A DNA stretch of 36,614 nucleotides, from assembly GCA_018714625.1 (NCBI GenBank), contig DVNE01000039.1:1-36614 (forward strand). Direction: 5' to 3'. Below the pieces are notes generated by a model that worked only from the letters and a program-made list of their open reading frames with translations, searched no databases and had not been told where the DNA came from. The stretch is from Candidatus Coproplasma excrementigallinarum (lineage in GTDB: Bacteria > Bacillota > Clostridia > Christensenellales > Borkfalkiaceae). Below are positions 1-6,204 of this stretch, in pieces. The translations under genes were made by a program, and so were the position numbers. Positions within the stretch are counted from its first letter, which is position 1; every line of letters starts with the position of its first letter.

Positions 1-52
1 ATGGTTCTAATTTTATAGTTATTTTAAAAAAATGTAGCTTTAGCGGCTGAAT

Positions 53-67
53 ACGGCAAGATGCCGT
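53..67 (-). terminator. small hairpin downstream of the SGNH hydrolase gene
   Basis: ACGGCA and TGCCGT form a 6-bp stem with a 3-base loop, about 60 bases past the hydrolase stop on the minus strand. The only T-run on that strand (positions 26-32) lies about 20 bases beyond the stem, so this is not a canonical intrinsic terminator. It is a weak candidate. Confidence 0.3.
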
Positions 68-128
68 CTTAACAATGTTTTAAGGGTGCCGCTCCAAATT
101 TCAAGCGTGCCGCCGCACTCTTGCATTG

Positions 129-737
129 TCACATAAGGTGCTTTCTTATCGCCTTTATAGCGGTATCGGCTATCAGGCGCGAACCTCTGTGCGTGGGGTG
201 TACCCCGTCCACGGAATATTCGGTATAGCGTATGGATTCTGCAAGTCCGTTAAACACTTCGTCGTAAGCCACAAACTCGTCGGCAAGCTCTGTCGCCACG
301 CGGCGTATTATCTCAAGCTCCTGGTTAAACAGCGGGCGCATACGCAGTTTGTCGGGCGCGGGCATAAGGAAGGGTTCAAGCACTATAAGCAGAATTCCTG
401 CATCTTTGATTTTGGTCAGAAGAGCGCGGTAGTCGCGTTCAAACTGCTTCAAATCCAGCGTCTTGCCGTACTTGAACTGATGTATAACGTTGTTTATGCC
501 TGCCATTACCACGGCGGCGTCGGGCTTCAGGTCAATTACGTCCTTCTGCACGCGCGCAAGCATATCGCAGACCTCGTTTCCGCTCACGCCTCTGTTTATC
601 AGCTCTATATCCATATCGGGATATATCGGGCGGAGCTTGTCTGCAAGTATTTTAACGTATCCGTTGCCGAGCGAATTGTCGTCAGCGCGGTCGCGCTCGC
701 AATCGGTTATAGAGTCGCCAATAAAAACTATCTTCAT
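129..737 (-). CDS. SGNH/GDSL-family hydrolase (esterase/lipase-like)
   Basis: This predicted 202-residue protein belongs to the SGNH hydrolases, which cleave esters and often deacetylate sugars or act as lysophospholipases. Block I is FIGDSITD with the nucleophile at Ser9, block II is GVSGNE, block III is AGINN in place of the classical GxND, and block V is DGVHP with Asp177 and His180 completing the triad. There is no signal peptide, so it should be cytosolic. The listed ORF starts 10 codons earlier, but GAGGGGAAAG lies directly before the internal ATG at 737 and fits a ribosome binding site, and the family normally starts close to the GDS motif. It stands alone on the minus strand, about 240 bases past the tRNA-Ser terminator. 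The family is clear; the substrate is unknown. A role in removing acetyl groups from glycans would suit the neighbourhood but is only inference. Confidence 0.85.
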   Translation of the reverse strand: MKIVFIGDSITDCERDRADDNSLGNGYVKILADKLRPIYPDMDIELINRGVSGNEVCDMLARVQKDVIDLKPDAAVVMAGINNVIHQFKYGKTLDLKQFERDYRALLTKIKDAGILLIVLEPFLMPAPDKLRMRPLFNQELEIIRRVATELADEFVAYDEVFNGLAESIRYTEYSVDGVHPTHRGSRLIADTAIKAIRKHLM

Positions 738-941
738 CTTTCCCCTCAAAAAATGTTTATTGCGCACCTTTACAGTGTTTTGGTGCTTTTATGTTCCTAT
801 TTTACCACACTATATACGCATATTGCAAGTGGCGGGGCTTAAAACCTTAAATAATTTTTGCCGAATTTTTAAGGGTTGCAAGCTGATTTGTTTAAAGTGC
901 GCGGACAATAAAATTCTGTACTTTTAATCAGACTAATAAAG

Positions 942-978
942 AAATCCCCGCAACAGGTTTTTCCTGTTGCGGGGATTT
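942..978 (-). terminator. intrinsic terminator of tRNA-Ser
   Basis: A perfect 16-bp inverted repeat (AAATCCCCGCAACAGG and its complement) surrounds a 5-base loop. Read on the minus strand it ends in ATTTCTTTATT. The stem begins at the last base of the encoded CCA end of the tRNA, so termination and tRNA 3' end are directly juxtaposed. Confidence 0.85.
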
Positions 979-1068
979 GGCGCAGATGGTGAGATTTGAA
1001 CTCACGCTGCAGTTTCCCGCACTACTCCCTTAGCAGGGGAGCCCCTTGAGCCACTTGGGTACATCTGC
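978..1068 (-). tRNA. tRNA-Ser (anticodon GCU)
   Basis: The reverse complement begins GCAGATG and ends CATCTGC-G-CCA, giving a 7-bp acceptor stem, a discriminator G and an encoded CCA. The anticodon arm is CTCCC-CTGCTAA-GGGAG, giving anticodon GCU, which reads AGC and AGU serine codons. A long variable arm (class II tRNA, about 91 bases) and the T-arm GTTCAAATC are visible. It has its own promoter and terminator, so it is monocistronic. Confidence 0.95.
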
Positions 1069-1127
1069 ATAAAGCCTGCACGGGGATAGCTCTTGTCCGA
1101 GTGCCGATGTTCTTAAAAGACTTTGTT

Positions 1128-1156
1128 AATATACCATATTTTTATGAGTTTGTCAA
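1128..1156 (-). promoter_or_regulatory. sigma-A-type promoter of tRNA-Ser
   Basis: On the minus strand TTGACA is followed by a 17-base spacer and TATATT. Transcription would start near position 1121, about 50 bases before the mature tRNA 5' end, leaving a short leader for RNase P to remove. Confidence 0.8.
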
Positions 1157-1414
1157 AACTTTATTTGTCACTTTTACAAAAACTGTTGTAAATTTTGCTT
1201 TGCCGCCCGCTCTGCGGCCTAGGCGGAGCGAGTACGCCTCAAAAAAGCGACGGCTGGGCGAAAAAGGTTGCAGCGGTTGGCGGGCAACCGTTGCGGTGGT
1301 GTTGACGGCGGGAGCACTTGCTGCGGGCGGCAGCGCTGTACAGTGTTGACGGCGGCGCGCTTTTAAAAATTTGCTGGGAGCGGGATGGCGGATAAGTCGG
1401 GCAAAAACATAAGG
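1157..1414. other. intergenic region with hairpin and short direct repeat
   Basis: No credible gene is seen between the tRNA promoter and the dipeptidase terminator; the small ORFs here have low-complexity Arg/Ala-rich translations and no family resemblance. Positions 1270-1294 form a stem (GCAGCGGTTG / CAACCGTTGC, one G-T pair), followed on the minus strand by ACCTTTTT, which could be a backup terminator for the dipeptidase. The 13-mer GTGTTGACGGCGG occurs at 1299-1311 and again at 1343-1355. Confidence 0.5.
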
Positions 1415-1446
1415 GGGGCGTGCGCACAAAGTTGTGCGTACGCCCC
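1415..1446 (-). terminator. intrinsic terminator of the dipeptidase gene
   Basis: GGGGCGTGCGCACAA and its near-complement TTGTGCGTACGCCCC form a 15-position stem with one mismatch and a 2-base loop. On the minus strand it is followed by CCTTATGTTTTTG. It lies 19 bases past the stop of the M20 dipeptidase. Confidence 0.75.
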
Positions 1447-1464
1447 ATTAATACAAAACTTAAT

Positions 1465-2733
1465 TTATTCAGCCTTTTCCTTTGTAAGTCTTTCAAGTGC
1501 CAGCTTATATATCTTAAAGCACTTTTCAATCTTTTCAAAGGTTATGTATTCGTTGGCCTGGTGAATGGTGCTCTCTTCGCCCGCCTCTTCGGGGCCGAAT
1601 GCCGCGCCGCGCTTGAGCGCCCTGGCGTAAGTGCCTCCGCCTATGGCTATCGGCTGCATATTCGTGCCGCACACCTCGTTATATACTGCGCACAGCGTTC
1701 TGACCAGAAATCCGTCCTTTTCGCCGTAGAGCGGTGCCTGGGAGTTGGTTATTTCGTAGGGCACGCCGCACTTTTCAACTATTTCAAGTATCTGCGCCTC
1801 GGTATATGTTGCGGGATAGCGTATGTCGCAGGTGATGTACACGTCGTTGCCGCTGCTCTTTACTACGTCGGGCGAAAGGGTGAGTTTACCCGTCTCGTCT
1901 TCAAGGTCTTTAAGTCCGAGCTTTTCTTTGAACAGCAGGTCGGCAATGTCGTCGAGCTTCAAGTAGCGGAGTACCGGCTGCATTGCGTTCACGCCCTCAT
2001 CGGGGGTAGAGCCGTGCGCAGATTTTCCGCGCGAAACCACCTTTCCGCCCTCAAGCCTGAGCCCGTAAGCTGCGGGGTCGCCGTAGGAGCTGTCTGCCGA
2101 AACGCTGCAGTAGTCGCACACCATGTTTGCAAGCTCGCCGCCCTTAAGTTCGGCAAAGCGCGCGTTTTCCACGGTGAATTTAAGCTTTAAATGCAGTATG
2201 CCCTTTTCGGCATATATAACGGGGAAGTCGGCGTCGGGTGAAATACCTTCGTCGGGCATGTGCGCCACCTTCTTGTAGTGGTCTATGCACGCCCAGCCCG
2301 TCTCTTCGTTGCAGCCTACTATAAGCTTTATCTTGCGCGCGGGTTTAAAACCGTCGTCTTTGAGCGCCTTGAGCGCGTAGAGCATTATCACTGCGGGGCC
2401 CTTGTCGTCCATTGTGCCTCTGCCCCATATGCGTTCGTTTACCGTATCAATCTCTCCGCCGAAGGGTTCGTGCGTCCAGCCGCCGCCCGCGGGTACAACG
2501 TCGAGGTGGGCGAGCACGGCAAATTCCTCGCCCTCGCCGAAGATGACTTCTCCTGCAAAATTATCGTAGTTGTGCGTTTCAAAACCCATCGTCTTTGCAA
2601 GCCCCAAAAAGTATGCAAGCGCTTCGGCCGCAGGCGCGCCGAAAGGCATACCCGTCTCTGCGGGCTGTTTGTACGAAGGGAAGCGTACCATCTGTGAAAT
2701 TTTTTTCCTGATTTCGTCTGTGTAGGAAGACAT
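1465..2733 (-). CDS. pepV: PepV/Sapep-like M20 family dipeptidase
   Basis: This 422-residue cytosolic zinc peptidase belongs to the M20A dipeptidases (PepV/Sapep), which release amino acids from dipeptides delivered by peptide importers. Metal-site motifs are visible: AHLDVVPAG (His76, Asp78), GRGTMDDKGP (bridging Asp109), CNEETGW (Glu143/144, catalytic Glu and metal ligand), a distal Asp in SPDADFP, and the C-terminal IHQANEY histidine. The lid-type domain between them keeps AIGGGTYARAL, typical of PepV. It is somewhat shorter than the roughly 470-residue lactobacillar enzyme. AAGGA lies about 11 bases before the chosen ATG. A promoter-like element at 2836-2864 could drive it. It would pair functionally with the Opp importer at 27-36 kb. 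The gene symbol is by family resemblance; exact specificity is not shown. Confidence 0.9.
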   Translation of the reverse strand: MSSYTDEIRKKISQMVRFPSYKQPAETGMPFGAPAAEALAYFLGLAKTMGFETHNYDNFAGEVIFGEGEEFAVLAHLDVVPAGGGWTHEPFGGEIDTVNERIWGRGTMDDKGPAVIMLYALKALKDDGFKPARKIKLIVGCNEETGWACIDHYKKVAHMPDEGISPDADFPVIYAEKGILHLKLKFTVENARFAELKGGELANMVCDYCSVSADSSYGDPAAYGLRLEGGKVVSRGKSAHGSTPDEGVNAMQPVLRYLKLDDIADLLFKEKLGLKDLEDETGKLTLSPDVVKSSGNDVYITCDIRYPATYTEAQILEIVEKCGVPYEITNSQAPLYGEKDGFLVRTLCAVYNEVCGTNMQPIAIGGGTYARALKRGAAFGPEEAGEESTIHQANEYITFEKIEKCFKIYKLALERLTKEKAE

Positions 2734-2835
2734 AGCAAATACCGTCCTTCAGTCGTGCGCGCACACAAACACTACGGCGCGCGCCGCAAAAATTTTGCCG
2801 TATGCAACAAAAAATATGCACGCAAGCTTAAATTT

Positions 2836-2866
2836 ATTATACACTTTTTTAATTTTATGGTAAAAT
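2836..2866. promoter_or_regulatory. overlapping face-to-face promoters for pepV (-) and radC (+)
   Basis: Minus strand: TTTACC, 17-base spacer, TATAAT, pointing at the dipeptidase. Plus strand: TATACA, 17-base spacer, extended -10 TGGTAAAAT, pointing at the RadC gene and giving a leader of about 33 bases. The two candidates occupy the same 31 bases, so polymerase could use only one direction at a time. Both are AT-rich sequence matches only. Confidence 0.45.
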
Positions 2867-2905
2867 TATTTTAATATATAAAAATAAAATTTTAAGGTAA
2901 CTGCC

Positions 2906-3613
2906 GTGCACGAAGGCCACAGACGCAGAATGTACCAAAAACTTAAGAATGGCGACAACCTCTATGAACACGAAGTTTTAGAGATGCTATTGTTCAACGC
3001 ATACCCGCGCAAAAACACCAATCCCGTCGCCCACGAGCTGCTCGAACGCTTTCCGAGCATATCCGCCGTGCTGTCTGCCGACATAGACGAGCTGATGTCA
3101 GTCCCCGGCGTCGGCGAGCAGGTTGCGCTCTACTTAAAGTGCGTCGGGCTGTGCATAGAAAAGGCCAACACCGCCGAATGTTTTGCTGCCATCTCAAACA
3201 GAGGGGAGATGCTCCGCTTTGCAAAGATGAGAATGAACGGCCACAGCGTGGAAATTCTCGAGCTCTACTTCCTCGATAAAAACGGGAGGGTGACAAGGAT
3301 ATGCCGCTTTTCTTCGAGCGACAGCGACAGGGTGACGGTAGCGCCTGAAGAGCTCATAAAGCTGATATCCGTTGCGCACCCGTACGGAATGATAATAGCG
3401 CACAACCACATCGGTGTTGCCGCCAATCCGTCGGTTGCCGACGACGATTTTACCAAGCAGTGCCAGATTATATGCAGCATGAACAACGTGCGCCTTTACG
3501 ACCATATCATCTGCTCTGGCGAGCAGTGTTACAGTTATTTTGAAACGGGCAGGCTGGACGGCATAGAGCGCAGCTATTCCATATCGAGTATTTTGAAAAA
3601 TGGCAAAGAATAG
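2906..3613 (+). CDS. radC: RadC-type JAB/MPN domain protein
   Basis: This predicted 235-residue protein has the RadC architecture. The N-terminal half resembles the UPF0758/RadC helix-hairpin-helix region (MHEGHRRRMYQ, VLEMLLFNAYPRKNTNPVA, then VPGVGEQVA). The C-terminal half is a JAB domain with the JAMM metal motif AHNHIGVAANPS...D (His166, His168, Asp179). Canonical RadC has HNHPSG; here it is HNHIGV, a moderate departure. RadC was named for DNA repair, but that role is disputed and its real function is unknown. The start is a GTG with AAGG eight bases upstream. The gene overlaps the following histidine kinase by 14 bases, implying co-transcription and possible translational coupling, which is an unusual partner for RadC. 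Confidence 0.9.
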   Translation: MHEGHRRRMYQKLKNGDNLYEHEVLEMLLFNAYPRKNTNPVAHELLERFPSISAVLSADIDELMSVPGVGEQVALYLKCVGLCIEKANTAECFAAISNRGEMLRFAKMRMNGHSVEILELYFLDKNGRVTRICRFSSSDSDRVTVAPEELIKLISVAHPYGMIIAHNHIGVAANPSVADDDFTKQCQIICSMNNVRLYDHIICSGEQCYSYFETGRLDGIERSYSISSILKNGKE

Positions 3614-4829
3614 TAAGTTCAAACTCAATATTCAGAACGTGCGCAAGATACTCGGGCTGGTGGTGCTTGCCGCCCTTGTGGTGATGGAGATAATAATCTG
3701 CGCGCAGTACGCCTCCTTTTACGACCCCGAGCAGGAGTGGTGGATGTACCTCATGCTTGTGCCGTGCTGCATAGTGGTCGATATATCCGTCGCGCTCAAA
3801 TTTTATATCTTCATTCCGCAGAATATAAAATTTGCCATGTACGGCGCCGACTTTCTGTTTCTTCTGATAATTTCGGTAATAACGGGCAACGACTTTATCG
3901 TGGTAATGTACTGCCTCGATACCACCGAACTGTATATAAACAGCGAAAATCTCAAAAACAACCTCATAGTTTTCGGCGTGGGTGCGGGCGTATTCTTTGC
4001 CTCGTTTGCGCTCGGCTGGGTGCGCGTGCACGAGGGCGTTCAGCTCTACACCTCGCTGGTGGAAATTTTGGGCGGTTGTCTGTTCGGGTTTATAATTTTA
4101 AGCATACACTTTGTAGTCATTGCGGCGTTTATGCGCTATTACAGAATGTCGCGTCGGCTTACGAAGGCGCTTGCCGAGGCGGACGAAAGCAAGGCTCAGC
4201 TCGAGGCCGCTTATGAAAAACTTTCAATGACGGCGGTGCTGGAGGAGCGCAACCGAATAGCCAAGGATATTCACGATAATGCAGGACATTCCATAACGGC
4301 GGTCATAATGCAGACGGAGGCGGCTAAACTGCTCGTCGATTCCGACCCCGAAGAGGCAAAAAAGAAGATAATTTCTGCAAATATTCAGGCCAAGAACGCG
4401 CTCGACCAGATGCGCTCCAGCGTACACCTGCTTGCGGGCAGACCTGCCGTCACCTCGCTTAAGGACGGGATAGAGGAAATTGTAGCCCAGACGGTGGACG
4501 CCACCGACCTCAAGATAAGGAGCGACGTGGAGGACATAACGCTCGGCGAAGAGCGCACGCGCTTTCTGTGCAACAGCGTAAAGGAGTGCATATCCAACGG
4601 CATACGCCACGGCGGCGCTACCGCGTTCTATATCGGAGCGAGGAAGGTGGATGACGGTGTAAGCGTGCTCGTGTCTGATAACGGAGTAGGACCGAGCGCT
4701 GATTTCAGGCGCGGCTACGGCCTCAACAGCATGAGCGAAAAGGCCGAAGAATTCGGCGGAGGAATACGCATATCAGGCGACGCCGACGAGGGCTGCGAGG
4801 TTGAGATATTCATTAAATCGTGCGACTGA
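3600..4829 (+). CDS. NarL/DesK-class sensor histidine kinase
   Basis: This predicted 409-residue membrane kinase should autophosphorylate and pass phosphate to a response regulator. About six hydrophobic segments fill residues 16-180 with little extracellular sequence, so the signal is probably sensed in or at the membrane. A short coiled linker (187-212) leads to a HisKA_3 domain with ERNRIAKDIHDNAGH, phosphoacceptor His225. The HATPase domain has the N box NSVKECISNGIRHGG (Asn333), the G1 box SDNGVGP and the G2 region GYGLNSM. All motifs needed for activity are present. It overlaps radC by 14 bases and has only a weak ribosome binding site, so translational coupling is likely. The likely partner regulator lies 273 bases downstream. 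The signal is unknown; cell-envelope stress or lipid state would be typical of the class. Confidence 0.92.
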   Translation: MAKNSKFKLNIQNVRKILGLVVLAALVVMEIIICAQYASFYDPEQEWWMYLMLVPCCIVVDISVALKFYIFIPQNIKFAMYGADFLFLLIISVITGNDFIVVMYCLDTTELYINSENLKNNLIVFGVGAGVFFASFALGWVRVHEGVQLYTSLVEILGGCLFGFIILSIHFVVIAAFMRYYRMSRRLTKALAEADESKAQLEAAYEKLSMTAVLEERNRIAKDIHDNAGHSITAVIMQTEAAKLLVDSDPEEAKKKIISANIQAKNALDQMRSSVHLLAGRPAVTSLKDGIEEIVAQTVDATDLKIRSDVEDITLGEERTRFLCNSVKECISNGIRHGGATAFYIGARKVDDGVSVLVSDNGVGPSADFRRGYGLNSMSEKAEEFGGGIRISGDADEGCEVEIFIKSCD

Positions 4830-4865
4830 AATAATCCCGCGTAATAAGGTAATTATGAAGTAATT

Positions 4866-5092
4866 GCGGCATATTCGTGTACGCGTTTGTCTTAACGGCG
4901 CTATTGCGGCATATGTGCCTTGCAATTTGCTTTTATGGGCGGCGGGCACGGTTTAAATGCGGTATATATGCCGCTCAATGCATTTTTACCTGCCGTGTAT
5001 GATTGCAATATATGCGCCGTGCAATTTTTAAGCCGACTTTTGCGGCGTTTGTTATTAAAATAGCTTTGGATGCGGTATATGTGCCGTTCAAG
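4866..5092. repeat. five degenerate copies of a short GCGGYATATGTGCC repeat
   Basis: The gap between kinase and regulator has no gene. It holds five related units starting near 4866, 4906, 4959, 5004 and 5072. The approximate consensus is GCGGYATATGTGCCGTGCAA, often followed by a T-rich run. The core is near-palindromic (CGGCATATGTGCCG), and the third copy is GCGGTATATATGCCGC. The last copy abuts the AGGAGG of the response regulator. Related units occur in other gaps in this window (11802, 26911, and more loosely 6131, 19551, 24608), so this is either a dispersed repeat family or a set of binding sites. Confidence 0.6.
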
Positions 5093-5102
5093 GAGGATAG
5101 TT

Positions 5103-5741
5103 ATGATTCGCGTTATGCTTGCCGACGACCAGAAAATACTTGCCGAAGGCATAAAAAGCGTGTTGCAGACTTCGCCCGAAATCGAGGTCTGCGGCATAGC
5201 ATACAACGGCGTTCAGGCCGTGGATATGGCCAAAGAACTGCACCCGGACGTCATTTTAATGGACGTGCGCATGCCCGAAATGAACGGCGTTGCCGCCACC
5301 AAGCGCATAAAAGAGGCCTCGCCCGATATAAAGATAATAATTCTTACCACCTTTGACGACAGCGACTATATCCTGAGCGGCATAAACAACGGCGCAAGCG
5401 GCTATCTCTTAAAGGATATAGGCTCTACCGCACTCATAGATGCCATAAAAAACGCATATGCGGGCGATACCATACTGCCCTCCAAAATAGCCAAAAAGAT
5501 TACGGACGCAGCAATGCTCGTCTCGTCGGACAAGCAGATAAAGCTCAAAAAGGCGTACGGGCTTTCGGACAGAGAGGTCGATATAGCAATGATGCTCTCG
5601 GACGGGTTCACCAACAGGCAGATAGCCTCGGCGCTCAAGCTTTCAGACGGCACAGCCCGCAACTATATAAGCTCTATCTACCTCAAGCTGGGGGTAGACA
5701 GCCGCATGAGCGCAATTTCCAAAATCAAAGAACTTAGCTAG
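5103..5741 (+). CDS. NarL/LuxR-family response regulator
   Basis: This predicted 212-residue transcription factor consists of an N-terminal receiver (1-120) and a C-terminal LuxR-type helix-turn-helix (about 148-205). Receiver residues are complete: acidic pair in LADDQ (Asp8, Asp9), phosphoacceptor Asp54 in LMDVRMPEMNG, Thr in ILTTF, and the conserved Lys in YLLKD. The DNA-binding part shows LSDREVDIAMMLSDGFTNRQIA. The listed ORF begins 11 codons earlier inside the repeat array, but AAGGAGG lies just before the ATG at 5103 and the receiver begins there, so that start is chosen. It is almost certainly the partner of the upstream HisKA_3 kinase. Targets are unknown; the repeats upstream are candidate autoregulatory sites. 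Confidence 0.93.
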   Translation: MIRVMLADDQKILAEGIKSVLQTSPEIEVCGIAYNGVQAVDMAKELHPDVILMDVRMPEMNGVAATKRIKEASPDIKIIILTTFDDSDYILSGINNGASGYLLKDIGSTALIDAIKNAYAGDTILPSKIAKKITDAAMLVSSDKQIKLKKAYGLSDREVDIAMMLSDGFTNRQIASALKLSDGTARNYISSIYLKLGVDSRMSAISKIKELS

Positions 5742-5906
5742 GGAAATGCTCTGTTTTCGTGTGCGGTGTAAGTTTTTTAAAGTTGAAGGCCTTATATCCG
5801 CCTATTGAAACTGTAGTTTATGGGCTAAGTTTATTTATAAACGTCGTCAGTTTTTCAGCCGTTGAATGGCTGATATCTGCGCTTTAAAATTTTGTATCTT
5901 TGCTGC

Positions 5907-5955
5907 CCGCCCGCAGCAGCATTTTGCGCAGCGGCTGCGGGCGGACTTTTAATTT
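5907..5955 (+). terminator. intrinsic terminator after the response regulator
   Basis: CCGCCCGCAGC and GCTGCGGGCGG form a perfect 11-bp stem with a 16-base loop, followed by ACTTTTAATTTTT. It lies about 165 bases past the response regulator stop. Confidence 0.7.
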
Positions 5956-5958
5956 TTG

Positions 5959-5990
5959 CACCCGAAAAAAGTCGTTCGGGTGTATTTTTT
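5959..5990 (+). terminator. second tandem terminator
   Basis: CACCCGAA and TTCGGGTG form an 8-bp stem followed by TATTTTTT. It lies directly behind the previous terminator and insulates the two-component genes from the GH3 operon. Confidence 0.75.
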
Positions 5991-6063
5991 ATCATAAATT
6001 GGATTTGATAAACAAAATCGTTTGTTATTTATGATAGTATTTAAACAAATTATGCAAAAAATG

Positions 6064-6092
6064 TTGCAAGATTTAATTGATTGTGATAAAAT
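6064..6092 (+). promoter_or_regulatory. promoter of the GH3-GPH operon
   Basis: TTGCAA, a 17-base spacer and TAAAAT match the sigma-A consensus. Transcription would start near 6099, giving a leader of about 105 bases. An inverted element (AACAAA / TTTGTT) lies about 40 bases upstream, near 6012-6028, and could be an operator. Confidence 0.6.
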
Positions 6093-6138
6093 ACCACGTG
6101 GAAATAGCAAAGCACGGCAAATTTATTTGCCGCACATA

Positions 6139-6176
6139 TGCCCGCAACTGTTTCCCGGCGGGCGGGCAGCTTTTTT
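6139..6176 (+). terminator. possible leader attenuator before GH3
   Basis: Inside the predicted leader, TGCCCGC and GCGGGCA form a 7-bp stem with a 16-base loop, followed two bases later by six T residues. It ends 28 bases before the GH3 start. A second small hairpin (CGGCAAA TTTA TTTGCCG, 6115-6132) precedes it. A terminator between promoter and first gene suggests transcription attenuation, but no known antiterminator site was recognised. Confidence 0.45.
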
Positions 6177-6204
6177 CATAAAAAAATATCTATGGGGGAG
6201 GACA

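Noticed and set aside
1101-1349. Small plus-strand ORF of 82 residues in the tRNA-pepV gap
   Set aside because: It overlaps the tRNA promoter and terminator-like hairpins, lacks a ribosome binding site, and its translation is Arg/Ala-rich low complexity.
4866-5092. CRISPR array
   Set aside because: The units are degenerate, unevenly spaced (about 40-68 bases apart), and the intervening sequence is not of uniform length; no cas genes are nearby.
6022-6204. N-terminal 61-codon extension of the GH3 ORF
   Set aside because: It runs through the promoter and leader hairpins; GGGGGAGG before the ATG at 6205 marks the real start.
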